From an uncultured Methanobrevibacter sp. (GTDB lineage: Archaea; Methanobacteriota; Methanobacteria; Methanobacteriales; Methanobacteriaceae), in assembly GCF_900314615.1 (NCBI RefSeq), contig NZ_OMWA01000019.1, positions 1-64,000 of the forward strand: DNA of 64,000 bases, given 5' to 3'. Below are positions 1 through 7,276 of the stretch, piece after piece (within the stretch, counting starts at the first letter, position 1; the number at the start of each line of letters is the position of its first letter). Made by a program: the position numbers and the translations under genes. The notes beneath the pieces were generated by a model, which was not told the DNA's origin, did no database searches, and saw nothing but the letters and a program-made list of their open reading frames with translations.

Positions 1-303
1 TCCATTAAATGAACGTATTAAGTCACGATAGACCTGCTGCAATGTGCTAGATTCACTGTCATATAAAAATGGATATTCCTTTTTCAACATTGTTAACATG
101 GTGTTGAATGTGGTTTGATTGCATTTTAGCTTTGTATAACCATGTTGTTTAAATAATTCAAAGGTTTTTTGGTATTCTGTTAATAAATTATTCCAAACAA
201 ATCTAACATTACCCAGACTCCGATTAAATTCATCCACCATAACCTTATCAAGATACAACTTAACCTTCAAACCTTCATTAACAATAATACACTCATCTAA
301 CAT
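1..303 (-). CDS. tnpB: TnpB/OrfB of an IS200/IS605-type element, N-terminal part (runs off the window)
   Basis: The first 101 codons of a minus-strand gene are present; the rest lies before base 1. The start ATG is at 301-303. The peptide has the pattern of the N-terminal helical domain of OrfB/TnpB: a short strand VKLYLDK, then RSLGNVRFVWNNLL, then a second block KEYPFLYDSESSTLQQVYRDL. TnpB proteins are RNA-guided nucleases of IS605-type transposons. The catalytic RuvC domain, the zinc finger and the 3' guide-RNA region would lie off the window, so activity cannot be judged. The family call rests on the N-terminal motifs only. Confidence 0.82.
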   Translation of the reverse strand, partial: MLDECIIVNEGLKVKLYLDKVMVDEFNRSLGNVRFVWNNLLTEYQKTFELFKQHGYTKLKCNQTTFNTMLTMLKKEYPFLYDSESSTLQQVYRDLIRSFNG

Positions 304-395
304 GAAAAAACACATCAAAAATATCTATTTTATATTCCAACTAATTTTGAACACAAAATATAATATATCAATAGACAATATATAAAGAATAAGCG

Positions 396-423
396 AGAGC
401 ATTTGATAACTAATGCTCTTTTT
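396..423 (+). terminator. Perfect 8-bp hairpin followed by T5
   Basis: AGAGCATT (396-403) pairs with AATGCTCT (412-419) around an 8-nt loop, and a T run follows (419-423). It lies just upstream of the tnpB start and just before an acetyltransferase remnant. It could be a terminator, or the subterminal hairpin of an IS605-type element end. Nothing transcribed rightwards is visible before it, which favours the transposon-end reading. Confidence 0.4.
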
Positions 424-443
424 ATGCAATTCATCCTCGACTT

Positions 444-590
444 GAAGAAGTCAAGGTATTCTTGCACCATTTAGATAAAAAAAATCTGATAATGCAGAAA
501 CTCATTGAAAGAAACGATTTTATAAAATGCGGAAGAATATATGTTGCAGACGGATCCGCTAGAATCGCATATCAATGGACAAAAATCTGA
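444..590 (+). pseudogene. C-terminal remnant of a GNAT-type N-acetyltransferase
   Basis: An open frame of about 49 codons ends in TGA at 588-590. Its last 33 residues (MQKLIERNDFIKCGRIYVAD, then GSARIAYQW) match the usual end of GNAT acetyltransferases, where a 'MQKLYEKNGF.K.G..' helix is followed by '..DGS.RIAY'. The N-terminal half with the acetyl-CoA loop is missing, and there is no convincing start or ribosome-binding site. The remnant sits directly next to the tnpB element, so insertion of that element into an acetyltransferase gene is a reasonable explanation. The similarity is by recall of the family pattern. Confidence 0.55.
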
Positions 591-757
591 ATCATCACCT
601 GTTTGAAATATAATCATTTTAAAGACTGAATTTTTTAAAATTGTTCATGAATGATATTGAATCATTTTTAGGCAAATTCTAAAATATTTTTTTAGCAAAA
701 AAGTATTTTATAATCAAAAAACATAAATTAAAACATTATTGAATTGGATTGAAGATT

Positions 758-1717
758 ATGAATTTGGAAAAACTGATTGGTAACACACCAATGATAAAAA
801 TTGATTATGAATATGAAGGAAAATCAGGCAGTATTTATACTAAACTTGAATATTACAATTACTCAGGCAGTATCAAAGACAGAATAGCATTATACATTCT
901 TGAAAAATCAAAAGAAAACGGCGAACTACAGGATGGTCAGCCTATTGTTGAAGTAACAAGCGGAAATACCGGAATCTCATTCAGTGCTATCGGAGCGCTT
1001 TTAGGTCATGAAGTCCATATATTCATGCCTGACTGGGTATCTCTTGAGAGAAGAAACCTTATTGAAATGTATGGTGCAAATGTACACCTGGTATCAAAAG
1101 AAGAAGGCGGATTTAAAAAGGCACTTGAGCTTGCTGAAGAATTTGCCATAAAACATGACGCATTCAGACCACTCCAATTTGATAATGAATTAAACGTTGA
1201 AGCCCAATATAAAACAACCGGTCAGGAAATCATCGATGCAGTTCCTGACGTGAATGCTTTCGTTTCAGGCATTGGAACCGGAGGCACACTGATGGGTATT
1301 GGAAAAAGATTAAAGGACAACAATCCTGATTCAAAAATAATCGCACTTGAACCATCCACATTATCAATACTTAAAATGGGAATGGAAGAAGGAAGCCATC
1401 TTATTGAAGGAATAGGAGATGACTTTATTCCGGGAATTGTTGACCGTGGCGCAATTGATGATATTGTTCTGATTCATGACTGTGATGCAATAAACATGTC
1501 CAAAAGGATTGCAAAGGAATTCGGTTTGGGAATCGGTATTTCAAGCGGTGCTAACTTTTTAGCTAGTGTATTAAGTGACAGTGATGAGTTGACTATTGCA
1601 ACCGTTTTTCCGGACGACAACAAAAAATACATAACTACAAAATTATCCGAAGAAATTGATACAGATTCTGAACTGCTTTCAAACAATATAAAGCTTATAG
1701 GATTTGAAGTTGTTTAA
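758..1717 (+). CDS. cysK: Cysteine synthase family PLP enzyme
   Basis: PLP-dependent beta-family enzyme of the O-acetylserine/O-phosphoserine sulfhydrylase type, about 319 residues and normal for the family. It begins LEKLIGNTPM as CysK does. The PLP lysine is K40 in YSGSIKDR, the substrate loop is SGNTG at 68-72, and the glycine-rich phosphate loop is GIGTGGTLMG. The product would be cysteine from an activated serine and sulfide. ATG 758 is chosen over an in-frame TTG at 749 because it gives the standard N-terminus; no clear ribosome-binding site helps. A cystathionine beta-synthase role is possible but there is no CBS domain. A T7 run follows at about 1727. Confidence 0.88.
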   Translation: MNLEKLIGNTPMIKIDYEYEGKSGSIYTKLEYYNYSGSIKDRIALYILEKSKENGELQDGQPIVEVTSGNTGISFSAIGALLGHEVHIFMPDWVSLERRNLIEMYGANVHLVSKEEGGFKKALELAEEFAIKHDAFRPLQFDNELNVEAQYKTTGQEIIDAVPDVNAFVSGIGTGGTLMGIGKRLKDNNPDSKIIALEPSTLSILKMGMEEGSHLIEGIGDDFIPGIVDRGAIDDIVLIHDCDAINMSKRIAKEFGLGIGISSGANFLASVLSDSDELTIATVFPDDNKKYITTKLSEEIDTDSELLSNNIKLIGFEVV

Positions 1718-1819
1718 AAAAGAGTTATTTTTTTCAAATGTCCAGTTTGTCCTAGTTATGGTTGACAATTGAATCTAATTAAAAAAATAAGTGAAAGATA
1801 GTATTGCACTAACTTTCAT

Positions 1820-2363
1820 TTAATCTATTTTTTGCCATTCATTATTACCTAAATGTTTATACTTATGGCCGTCAGGAGCATCGTGAACCTCACCAGTGTA
1901 GATTATTCTGCCTTCCTGTGCACTATAGAATGCACCTGGATCTCCGCTAGATGATGAATCATCAGAAGTTGCAACTTCATTGGCTTTAACAGTTATGTTT
2001 TTAGATATATCAGATGCTTCAAAATCATCATCACCTGCATATGAACAGTTAACTGCATATGTTCCGGCTTCATAATCAATTTCTAAAACAGCAATACCGC
2101 TTTTATTGGTAGTAACATTGGCTGTTTTATTAAAACCGTTATCTCCTGTAACAGTAATGTTTACAGTTGCGTTTTCAATGGCTTCTCCCTTATCGTTTGT
2201 GAGGTTGATTGTCAAATTATCCCCCGGATAAAGTGTATCCTCACCAGTGATATTCAGTTTGGTTTGGGTTTTTCCAAATAAGGAGAATGCAGAAGCTGCA
2301 CCAACCATAAGAATTGCTATCACTGCTATTAATATTGCGAAAATTATTTTGTTTTTACTCACA
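1820..2363 (-). CDS. Membrane-anchored single Ig-like domain surface protein with GAFYSAQ tail
   Basis: From a GTG at 2363, preceded by a GGAGG site 8 nt upstream, the protein is 180 residues. It has one N-terminal hydrophobic anchor (IIFAILIAVIAILMVGAASA), then a single Ig-like bacterial-surface-type domain with repeats seen in the adhesins here (LNITGEDTLYPGDNLTINL ... YAGDDDFEAS), a Ser-rich linker DDSSSSGD, and a 35-residue tail starting GAFYSAQ and ending HLGNNEWQKID. The same layout and tail recur in the gene at 50380-50955. Probably displayed outside the membrane. Function unknown. Confidence 0.8.
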
Positions 2364-2443
2364 AAATCATCCTCCAATACTATATTGCCCCACAAATTAA
2401 ATATATTTTTCAGTTGACAATCGCTTGAAAGTAAAATTTTTAA

Positions 2444-2509
2444 TGCTTTGATGTATATCCCCTATTGAAATTAATGTAAAATTTACATATCGTTAATGTT
2501 AAAGTAAAA
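2444..2509 (-). promoter_or_regulatory. Upstream element shared with the reductase gene at 8048-9496
   Basis: On the minus strand this segment reads ATG-rich operator-like TTTTACTTTAACAT, then a spacer, then GGGGATATACATC, a plausible TATA region about 80-90 nt before the GTG at 2363. A closely similar segment lies at 9597-9659 at the same kind of distance from another minus-strand gene. The last 17 bases (TTAATGTTAAAGTAAAA, + strand) are identical. It probably holds a promoter plus a shared regulator site; this is inference from the repeat. Confidence 0.5.
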
Positions 2510-2654
2510 TCAATTAAATAATTTAATAGATTCTAATGTCAAAGCATTAAATAAAGAATCCTTCTGATGATATGATGACAGTTAAAATAATAAGTGATTA
2601 TGGCCGTAATTATTTTCAATTCTAACATTCAATGAACAGTTAAAATTCATTCTA

Positions 2655-2837
2655 TCACCTGTTTATACTGTCAGAGGACTTTTTGCTTTCAATCATATCT
2701 TTATATTCTTCGAAATTGTCCTTGTTGACAACCATCCAGTCATCATTGACCTCATCATCATCCATAGTTGCTATTTGAAAATAATAGCCTTGATCTATGA
2801 AGAATTTCAAAAAATCCATCGGTTTAATATGTCCCAT
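2655..2837 (-). CDS. Small acidic hypothetical protein
   Basis: 60 residues, no recognised family. Contains hydrophobic-aromatic MDFLKFFIDQGYYFQIAT and an acidic stretch DDDEVNDDW. Its ATG overlaps the 3' end of the upstream gene (2824-3282) by 14 bases, so the two are very likely one transcriptional and translational unit. No membrane segment. A real gene by coupling and by compact fit, but function is unknown. Confidence 0.6.
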   Translation of the reverse strand: MGHIKPMDFLKFFIDQGYYFQIATMDDDEVNDDWMVVNKDNFEEYKDMIESKKSSDSINR

Positions 2838-3282
2838 TTAGTTCACCTTTTAATAGCTTTTTAAGGTTTAAAGTTGCAGATATGTCGAGAATATAATATC
2901 CGTCGTTATGTCTGGTTATTACATCAAACTCACGTGTTAACTTTTCCATCATGAATGTATAGCAGAAGTATTGTCTTGATGTTGCATCAACTGATTTTGG
3001 AAGGTTGAATTTGTATTCGAAGTTAACGATTTTCGGAATCAGTTTAAATGAATTTAATTTTAGCTTTTTTGTTATGAAATTCTGAGGGATTTCAAAAAAT
3101 TCATCCATTGCCTTTTCAAGCTCCTTAACCAGTTCAATTTTTTTATCGTATAGTTTTTTAAGCCTGTTTTTTGTTTTTTCATAGTCGCTGCACAGAAGTT
3201 CTGCGTCATAATCAGTGACTATTGTTTCATTAATTCGAATTAAATCCCTAATCAGTAACTCGATATCTTCAATTTTAACCAT
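2824..3282 (-). CDS. Hypothetical protein with N-terminal coiled-coil
   Basis: About 152 residues from ATG 3282 (MVKIEDIELLIRDLI); an in-frame GTG at 3312 would add ten residues. Residues 1-75 are charged and heptad-like (SDYEKTKNRLKKLYDKKIEL), suggesting a coiled coil; the second half looks like a small globular beta domain ending LNLKKLLKGELNGTY. No family recognised. It overlaps the following 60-residue gene by 14 bases. A 19-bp tandem repeat lies just upstream at 3341-3398. Confidence 0.62.
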   Translation of the reverse strand: MVKIEDIELLIRDLIRINETIVTDYDAELLCSDYEKTKNRLKKLYDKKIELVKELEKAMDEFFEIPQNFITKKLKLNSFKLIPKIVNFEYKFNLPKSVDATSRQYFCYTFMMEKLTREFDVITRHNDGYYILDISATLNLKKLLKGELNGTY

Positions 3283-3340
3283 TATACTGCAACCTTCAAT
3301 CATAATTTCCACTAATAACTATAATATTCATTCTATTTAA

Positions 3341-3398
3341 GCTTAATCCAATTGTATTGGCTTAATAAAATTGTTGTGACTTAGTAAAATTGTTGTCA
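3341..3398. repeat. Short tandem array, about 19-bp period, three units
   Basis: Units are at 3361-3379 (CTTAATAAAATTGTTGTGA) and 3380-3398 (CTTAGTAAAATTGTTGTCA), 2 mismatches in 19, with a more degenerate unit at 3341-3360. It lies in the divergent promoter region between the gene ending at 3282 (minus) and the marR gene (plus). A regulator binding array is the simplest guess. Confidence 0.6.
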
Positions 3399-3476
3399 TT
3401 TAACCATTGTATTTATAGTTTTCTATTGACAATTTAAAAGATTTTAAGGCTGAAAATTAATTGTTTCATTATTAAC

Positions 3477-3492
3477 TGTTTCATAAGAAACA
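3477..3492. promoter_or_regulatory. Palindromic operator candidate for the MarR/MFS operon
   Basis: TGTTTC-ATAA-GAAACA is a perfect inverted repeat. It abuts the TATA-like TTTATATT at 3493-3500 and lies 43 bp before the marR ATG. An extra half-site TTGTTTCAT is at 3461-3469. Autorepression by the MarR protein encoded next to it, by blocking TBP/TFB binding, is the likely role (inference). Confidence 0.6.
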
Positions 3493-3534
3493 TTTATATT
3501 GTTTTATATACATAACATAAAACAGGTGAAAACA

Positions 3535-3981
3535 ATGGATGATAAAAGCCATCAGGCAATTAAAGACAGTTCTCCATTTGTGGCATGGATTCACAACATA
3601 TCCCTGAATCAGCAGAAATATATGAAAGCAAAATTCAATGAACTCGATTTGGGCCATGATGTGAGATATATCATGTACATCTATGACAATCCGGACTGCT
3701 CACAGGAAGATCTGGTCAATATGTTTTCTCAAAGCAAGGGAAACATAGCCAAGGTCTTGAAAAAAATGGAGGATGAGGGATTTATCAAAAGAGACGTAAA
3801 TCCCGAAAACCGTCGAAAATACATGCTCTATACGACTGAAAAAGGAAACGAACTTGTTCCGAAATATAGGGAACTATCAAAAAAATGGGAAGAGGAAGTT
3901 GGAATAACAGATAAAGACGCAGAACTTAAAAAAAGACTGAAAGAAATAGCAATCAGAGGAATGAATCTTATAGAGGAGTGA
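3535..3981 (+). CDS. MarR family transcriptional regulator
   Basis: 148 residues from ATG 3535, with a GGTG site 7 nt upstream. The winged-helix core is clear: CSQEDLVNMFSQSKGNIAKV (helix-turn-helix), then LKKMEDEGFIKRDVNPENRR and KYMLYTTEKGNELV (wing). MarR proteins are dimeric repressors, often relieved by phenolic or oxidising ligands. The gene is four bases upstream of an MFS exporter gene and behind a perfect palindrome at 3477-3492, the standard arrangement for an autoregulated efflux operon. Ligand unknown. Confidence 0.9.
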   Translation: MDDKSHQAIKDSSPFVAWIHNISLNQQKYMKAKFNELDLGHDVRYIMYIYDNPDCSQEDLVNMFSQSKGNIAKVLKKMEDEGFIKRDVNPENRRKYMLYTTEKGNELVPKYRELSKKWEEEVGITDKDAELKKRLKEIAIRGMNLIEE

Positions 3982-3985
3982 TATT

Positions 3986-5371
3986 ATGAAATTTGACTTA
4001 GAAACAATAGTAATAGCTGTATCATTTATAACATCATTTTTTGCAGTATTTCTCTCAAATGGAATCATCATAGGAGTTCCGGCAATAGCGCAGGAATTTG
4101 CAATGAACAATGTTATTCAAAACTGGGTACCGACAATATTTTTCCTTGTGGTGGCAGTGTTTACTGTACCTGCAGGACAGATTTCAGGAAAATTCGGAGT
4201 TAAAAAGACACTGCTTGCAGGTGTAGTTTTATATCTTCTTGCATCCGTCGGAGCATGTCTTTCATTTTCAACAGAAACATTTTTAGTTTTCAGAATACTT
4301 CAGGGAGCAGGAGTTGCATTTTTAAACGTATCTGCAATGGCAATGGTTGTACAGGCAGTAAAACCTCAAAACAGAGGAAAAGCACTGGGTTTTACAGTAA
4401 CCGGAGTGTATCTTGCAACATCACTTTCACCGGTAATCTGCGGATTTTTAGTCCAGAATCTTGGATGGAGATCAATGTTTTACTTTGTAATTCCGTTTCT
4501 GGTATTATGTATTTTATTAATGGTGCTTAAAATTCCAGGAGAATGGAAAACATATGAAAAAGATAAAATTGATAAAACCGGTTCAATACTTTATGGAATC
4601 GGAATTTTAGCTTTCATATACGGATTTACCACACTGACAACAACCAACGGTTTACTGATTACAATCATAGGAATAGTGATGCTGATAATATTCGGAGCAT
4701 ATGAGCTAAGGCAGAAATCACCTGTATTCAACATGAATCTCTTTAAAAACAAGAAGTTCACCTCATCAAATATTGCGGCATTATGCAGCTATATTGCAGT
4801 AATGGTGATTACAACCATATTGAACTATCATTTCCAGTACGTCAGAGGATGGAATGCACAGATGTCAGGACTGATTTTGATTATTACACCAATAATCATG
4901 GCTATAATGGCGCCTAATGCCGGAAAATTATCTGATAAAATACATCCTCAGAAACTGGCCGCTATAGGAATGGCAATAGCTACAGTTGCAATGCTGATAC
5001 TGACTTTCCTAACCCAGGATACACCGTTATATCTTGTTGTTGTTGCAATGATTCTGCAGGGTTTCGGTATGGGACTCTTTTCATCCCCGAACATGAATGC
5101 TATTATGAGTTCAGTTCCGCCAAAGGACGCACCGACCGCTTCAGCATCACAGGCTACAATGAGAACCATAGGACAAACAATGAGTTTAGGGCTTTTGACT
5201 TTAGTCTTTGCATGGGTAATGGGCAGTCTGGAATTAGCTCCGCAATATGCATCAATGATTGTGCAGGCTTCACAGACAATTTGTCTTATATGTACAGTTG
5301 CATGCGTTCTTGCGGTGTTTGCGTCACTTGTCGGAATCCGTTCAAGCGACAAATTCAATACAAACAGATAA
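3986..5371 (+). CDS. MFS drug-efflux type transporter (DHA2-like)
   Basis: 461 residues, almost entirely hydrophobic helices, with about 14 predicted membrane segments as in EmrB/QacA-type DHA2 exporters. The loop 2-3 motif GKFGVKKTLL and motif C-like GAGVAFLNVSAM fit the major facilitator superfamily. The second half has the loop GKLSDKIHPQKL. It would export small hydrophobic compounds using the ion gradient. Co-transcribed with the marR gene just upstream, which supports a detoxification role. Substrate cannot be read from sequence. Confidence 0.9.
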   Translation: MKFDLETIVIAVSFITSFFAVFLSNGIIIGVPAIAQEFAMNNVIQNWVPTIFFLVVAVFTVPAGQISGKFGVKKTLLAGVVLYLLASVGACLSFSTETFLVFRILQGAGVAFLNVSAMAMVVQAVKPQNRGKALGFTVTGVYLATSLSPVICGFLVQNLGWRSMFYFVIPFLVLCILLMVLKIPGEWKTYEKDKIDKTGSILYGIGILAFIYGFTTLTTTNGLLITIIGIVMLIIFGAYELRQKSPVFNMNLFKNKKFTSSNIAALCSYIAVMVITTILNYHFQYVRGWNAQMSGLILIITPIIMAIMAPNAGKLSDKIHPQKLAAIGMAIATVAMLILTFLTQDTPLYLVVVAMILQGFGMGLFSSPNMNAIMSSVPPKDAPTASASQATMRTIGQTMSLGLLTLVFAWVMGSLELAPQYASMIVQASQTICLICTVACVLAVFASLVGIRSSDKFNTNR

Positions 5372-5398
5372 GGGTAGTTTAATCTACCCACTTAATTT
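5372..5398 (+). terminator. Hairpin terminator after the MFS gene
   Basis: GGGTAG (5372-5377) pairs with CTACCC (5384-5389) around TTTAAT, followed by ACTTAATTTTTT. It begins immediately after the MFS stop codon. Confidence 0.7.
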
Positions 5399-5712
5399 TT
5401 TAAAACATTATTGCTTTTTATGATTTTTGAAATCTTTACATGAGGATTAATGAATCTTTCATGACTGTTTTTTTCATCATTGATTGTTAAAACGTTGTTT
5501 CTGCAGTGATGTACGCATCCTAAACAGAATTCACATATATCTCCAATAACAGGTCCTTCTTCCGTTAATGCAATATTGCCTCGTGGACATACCTATGAAC
5601 ATATCCTGCAGCGGGTACACTCATCACCGACAATAATATGGAATTTCTCAGTCATTGTGGATTCCAGCACCTTTTCAATAAAGGGAACATCAGTAAACAT
5701 TTTTTTGGACAT
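5392..5712 (-). pseudogene. EFR1-type ferredoxin remnant with in-frame TAG
   Basis: From ATG 5712 the frame reads MSKKMFTDVPFIEKVLES, then a 2[4Fe-4S] ferredoxin pattern: CTRCRICS-stop-VCP, then CEFCLGCVHHC. The frame is open on both sides of the TAG at 5593-5595, which falls between the third cysteine and the VCP of the first cluster motif, where a sense codon is expected. The order matches the C-terminal half of EFR1 'ferrodoxins', in which a flavodoxin domain comes first; that domain is missing here (a stop lies just upstream). Two independent lesions make this a decayed gene. Confidence 0.72.
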
Positions 5713-5733
5713 TCTGTAAATTAAATATAAAAT

Positions 5734-6181
5734 ATGGAATTTAAATCAAAAAAAATCACCAATACCATATGAACGTATCGGAGAAATATTCTACATTCTA
5801 CACAAAAACAATAGAAAATACTTAAATGATTCATTAAACAAATATGATTTAAATCTGATTCAGTTAATGTGTCTTTTAACAATTCATAATAAAGAAAACA
5901 TCACACAGCAAGATTTAACAGACCATCTATTTTTAACTAAAAGCGGCATTACACATGCAATTAGAAATCTTGAACAAAATAACTATTTAAAAAGAACCCA
6001 ATCAAAAAAAGACGGCCGCCAGTATACATTAAGTCTGACACCGAAAGGTGAAAAAATAATTCCCAAATTAATTGAAATTAACCAGAAATGGGAAAACACA
6101 ATGGAAATAAATAAATTAGATGAAAGATTTATAGAAGAATTAAAAGATTTGGCAGACAAATCAATTAATCTGAACTTATAG
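5734..6181 (+). pseudogene. MarR family regulator with a one-base frameshift in a poly-A run
   Basis: The open frame ending at 6181 carries the MarR core (ENITQQDLTDHLFLTKSGIT, then YLKRTQSKKDGRQYTLSLTP). It stays open upstream with a typical MarR N-terminus (PYERIGEIFYILHKNNRKYL) but has no start codon in frame. ATG 5734 (MEFKSKK) lies one frame off, and the two join if one A is removed from the A8 run at 5748-5755, giving a normal 149-residue protein. If translated as it stands only an internal start at 5867 (104 residues, lacking the dimerisation helix) is available. Sequencing error or slipped-strand switching are alternatives to decay. Confidence 0.68.
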
Positions 6182-6199
6182 GTCCATTCTTCTAAAACA

Positions 6200-6937
6200 T
6201 CATAATTTCAAATTATCAACACCGCGAATAAGCTCCAGCATATGGGAATCCTTTACATCCTGTGAAAAGAAACTGTTCTCTTCAAGATAAATTGCCGGAA
6301 CTCCGTTCTGATTTAGCGGAATTGTCAGATAAGGTCCGCTTGTAGTCTGGTAAGGATTGTAATATGAAATGTTTTGAGTACTCTGGGAAACATTTCTGCC
6401 GAGTTTTTCACCGTCACCTCCATCTACAGGAGAGAATACAAAAGTATCATAAGGATAAGCACTTCCGTGGCCATGTATGTCAACAGCAAGCTTATAGCTG
6501 CCGTTTACAATTTGAGGATAGACATATTTCAGTGCAAGATCCTGGCCTTCAGCTCTTCCGGGCTGGTCGTCAGGCAGGAGCTGTCCGTACTGGGAGTAGT
6601 TCATGCTTACGTTTATGACATATATGTCATAGCAGTGATTTAAATTGGACTGCTTTGGAAGCAGTTTAAGCAAAGTAGCATGGGTATCATTTTCAAGAGG
6701 ATGCACACCTACAACATAAGCTATCTTCTCACCGTTAGGGTTTCCTACATTTCTTATCACTTCAACGGAACCTAGTGAATCATTTCCTAAAAGTTCATGT
6801 GTTACATCTGCAGTGCCGGTAGCATTGTCTGAACCTGGCTGATTATGGAATACTGCAAGCTGTGTAAAAGCAAAAACACTGCAGATTATTGCAATTATAA
6901 GTATTATTAAAAATAATCGATGATTTTTTCTAGACAT
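6200..6937 (-). CDS. Membrane-anchored M14-like (zinc carboxypeptidase-type) protein
   Basis: 245 residues with an N-terminal membrane anchor (FLIILIIAIICSVFAF) and an extracytoplasmic domain. GVHPLE (H79, E82) resembles the zinc-binding HxxE of M14/succinylglutamate-desuccinylase-like proteins, DIHGH (153-157) could supply a further ligand, and YLEENSF a late glutamate. The order of these motifs fits a compact M14-like fold, but this is inferred, not certain. A close paralogue lies at 7277-8005 in the same orientation. A role in cutting cell-wall peptides (pseudomurein) is conceivable. Confidence 0.6.
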   Translation of the reverse strand: MSRKNHRLFLIILIIAIICSVFAFTQLAVFHNQPGSDNATGTADVTHELLGNDSLGSVEVIRNVGNPNGEKIAYVVGVHPLENDTHATLLKLLPKQSNLNHCYDIYVINVSMNYSQYGQLLPDDQPGRAEGQDLALKYVYPQIVNGSYKLAVDIHGHGSAYPYDTFVFSPVDGGDGEKLGRNVSQSTQNISYYNPYQTTSGPYLTIPLNQNGVPAIYLEENSFFSQDVKDSHMLELIRGVDNLKL

Positions 6938-7111
6938 TACTCAAATATTACTGTTTTTTGATTAATAAAGTTTAGTTTGAAATGTTATTAAATACACTTC
7001 TATTTTTGAGTTTAATAAAAAAAATTAAAATTGTAATAATTTTTAAAAAAAGGATTAACTATTTAAAGAAAAAAATTAAATTAATATTAAAGATTTATGA
7101 GGTGCATTTTA

Positions 7112-7252
7112 ATGGCAAAACCAATTGGAGAAACACCTACATTATATGGTAAAGAAGCTATGGATTTTTTAAGAAAAATGAATGAACCACCTAGCAAAGA
7201 AGACATTGAATTTAGGAAAAAATGCGAATCACAAAGAATTGTATTATTTTAA
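7112..7252 (+). CDS. Small 46-residue hypothetical protein
   Basis: A plus-strand frame of 46 codons with a strong ribosome-binding site GAGGTG at 7099-7104, 7 nt before ATG 7112. The protein starts MAKPIGETPTLYGKEAMDFL and is charged and soluble, with the pattern 'fLrkMneP' recalling small antitoxin-like proteins of archaea. No toxin partner is adjacent: the gene lies alone between two convergent or opposite M14-like genes. Likely real because of the ribosome-binding site; function unknown. Confidence 0.68.
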   Translation: MAKPIGETPTLYGKEAMDFLRKMNEPPSKEDIEFRKKCESQRIVLF

Positions 7253-7276
7253 CTCTAAAAAAATACCATATTTATT

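Noticed and set aside
4948..5391. 147-codon frame antisense to the MFS gene as a gene
   Set aside because: It lies wholly inside a clear MFS transporter gene, starts without a ribosome-binding site and has no family match.
5593..5595. TAG in the ferredoxin-type frame read as pyrrolysine
   Set aside because: Pyrrolysine use needs pylTSBCD genes and is confined to other lineages; here the flavodoxin half is missing too, so gene decay is simpler.
7112..7252. 46-residue protein as the antitoxin of a toxin-antitoxin pair
   Set aside because: No toxin-like gene is adjacent in the same direction; the resemblance is weak.
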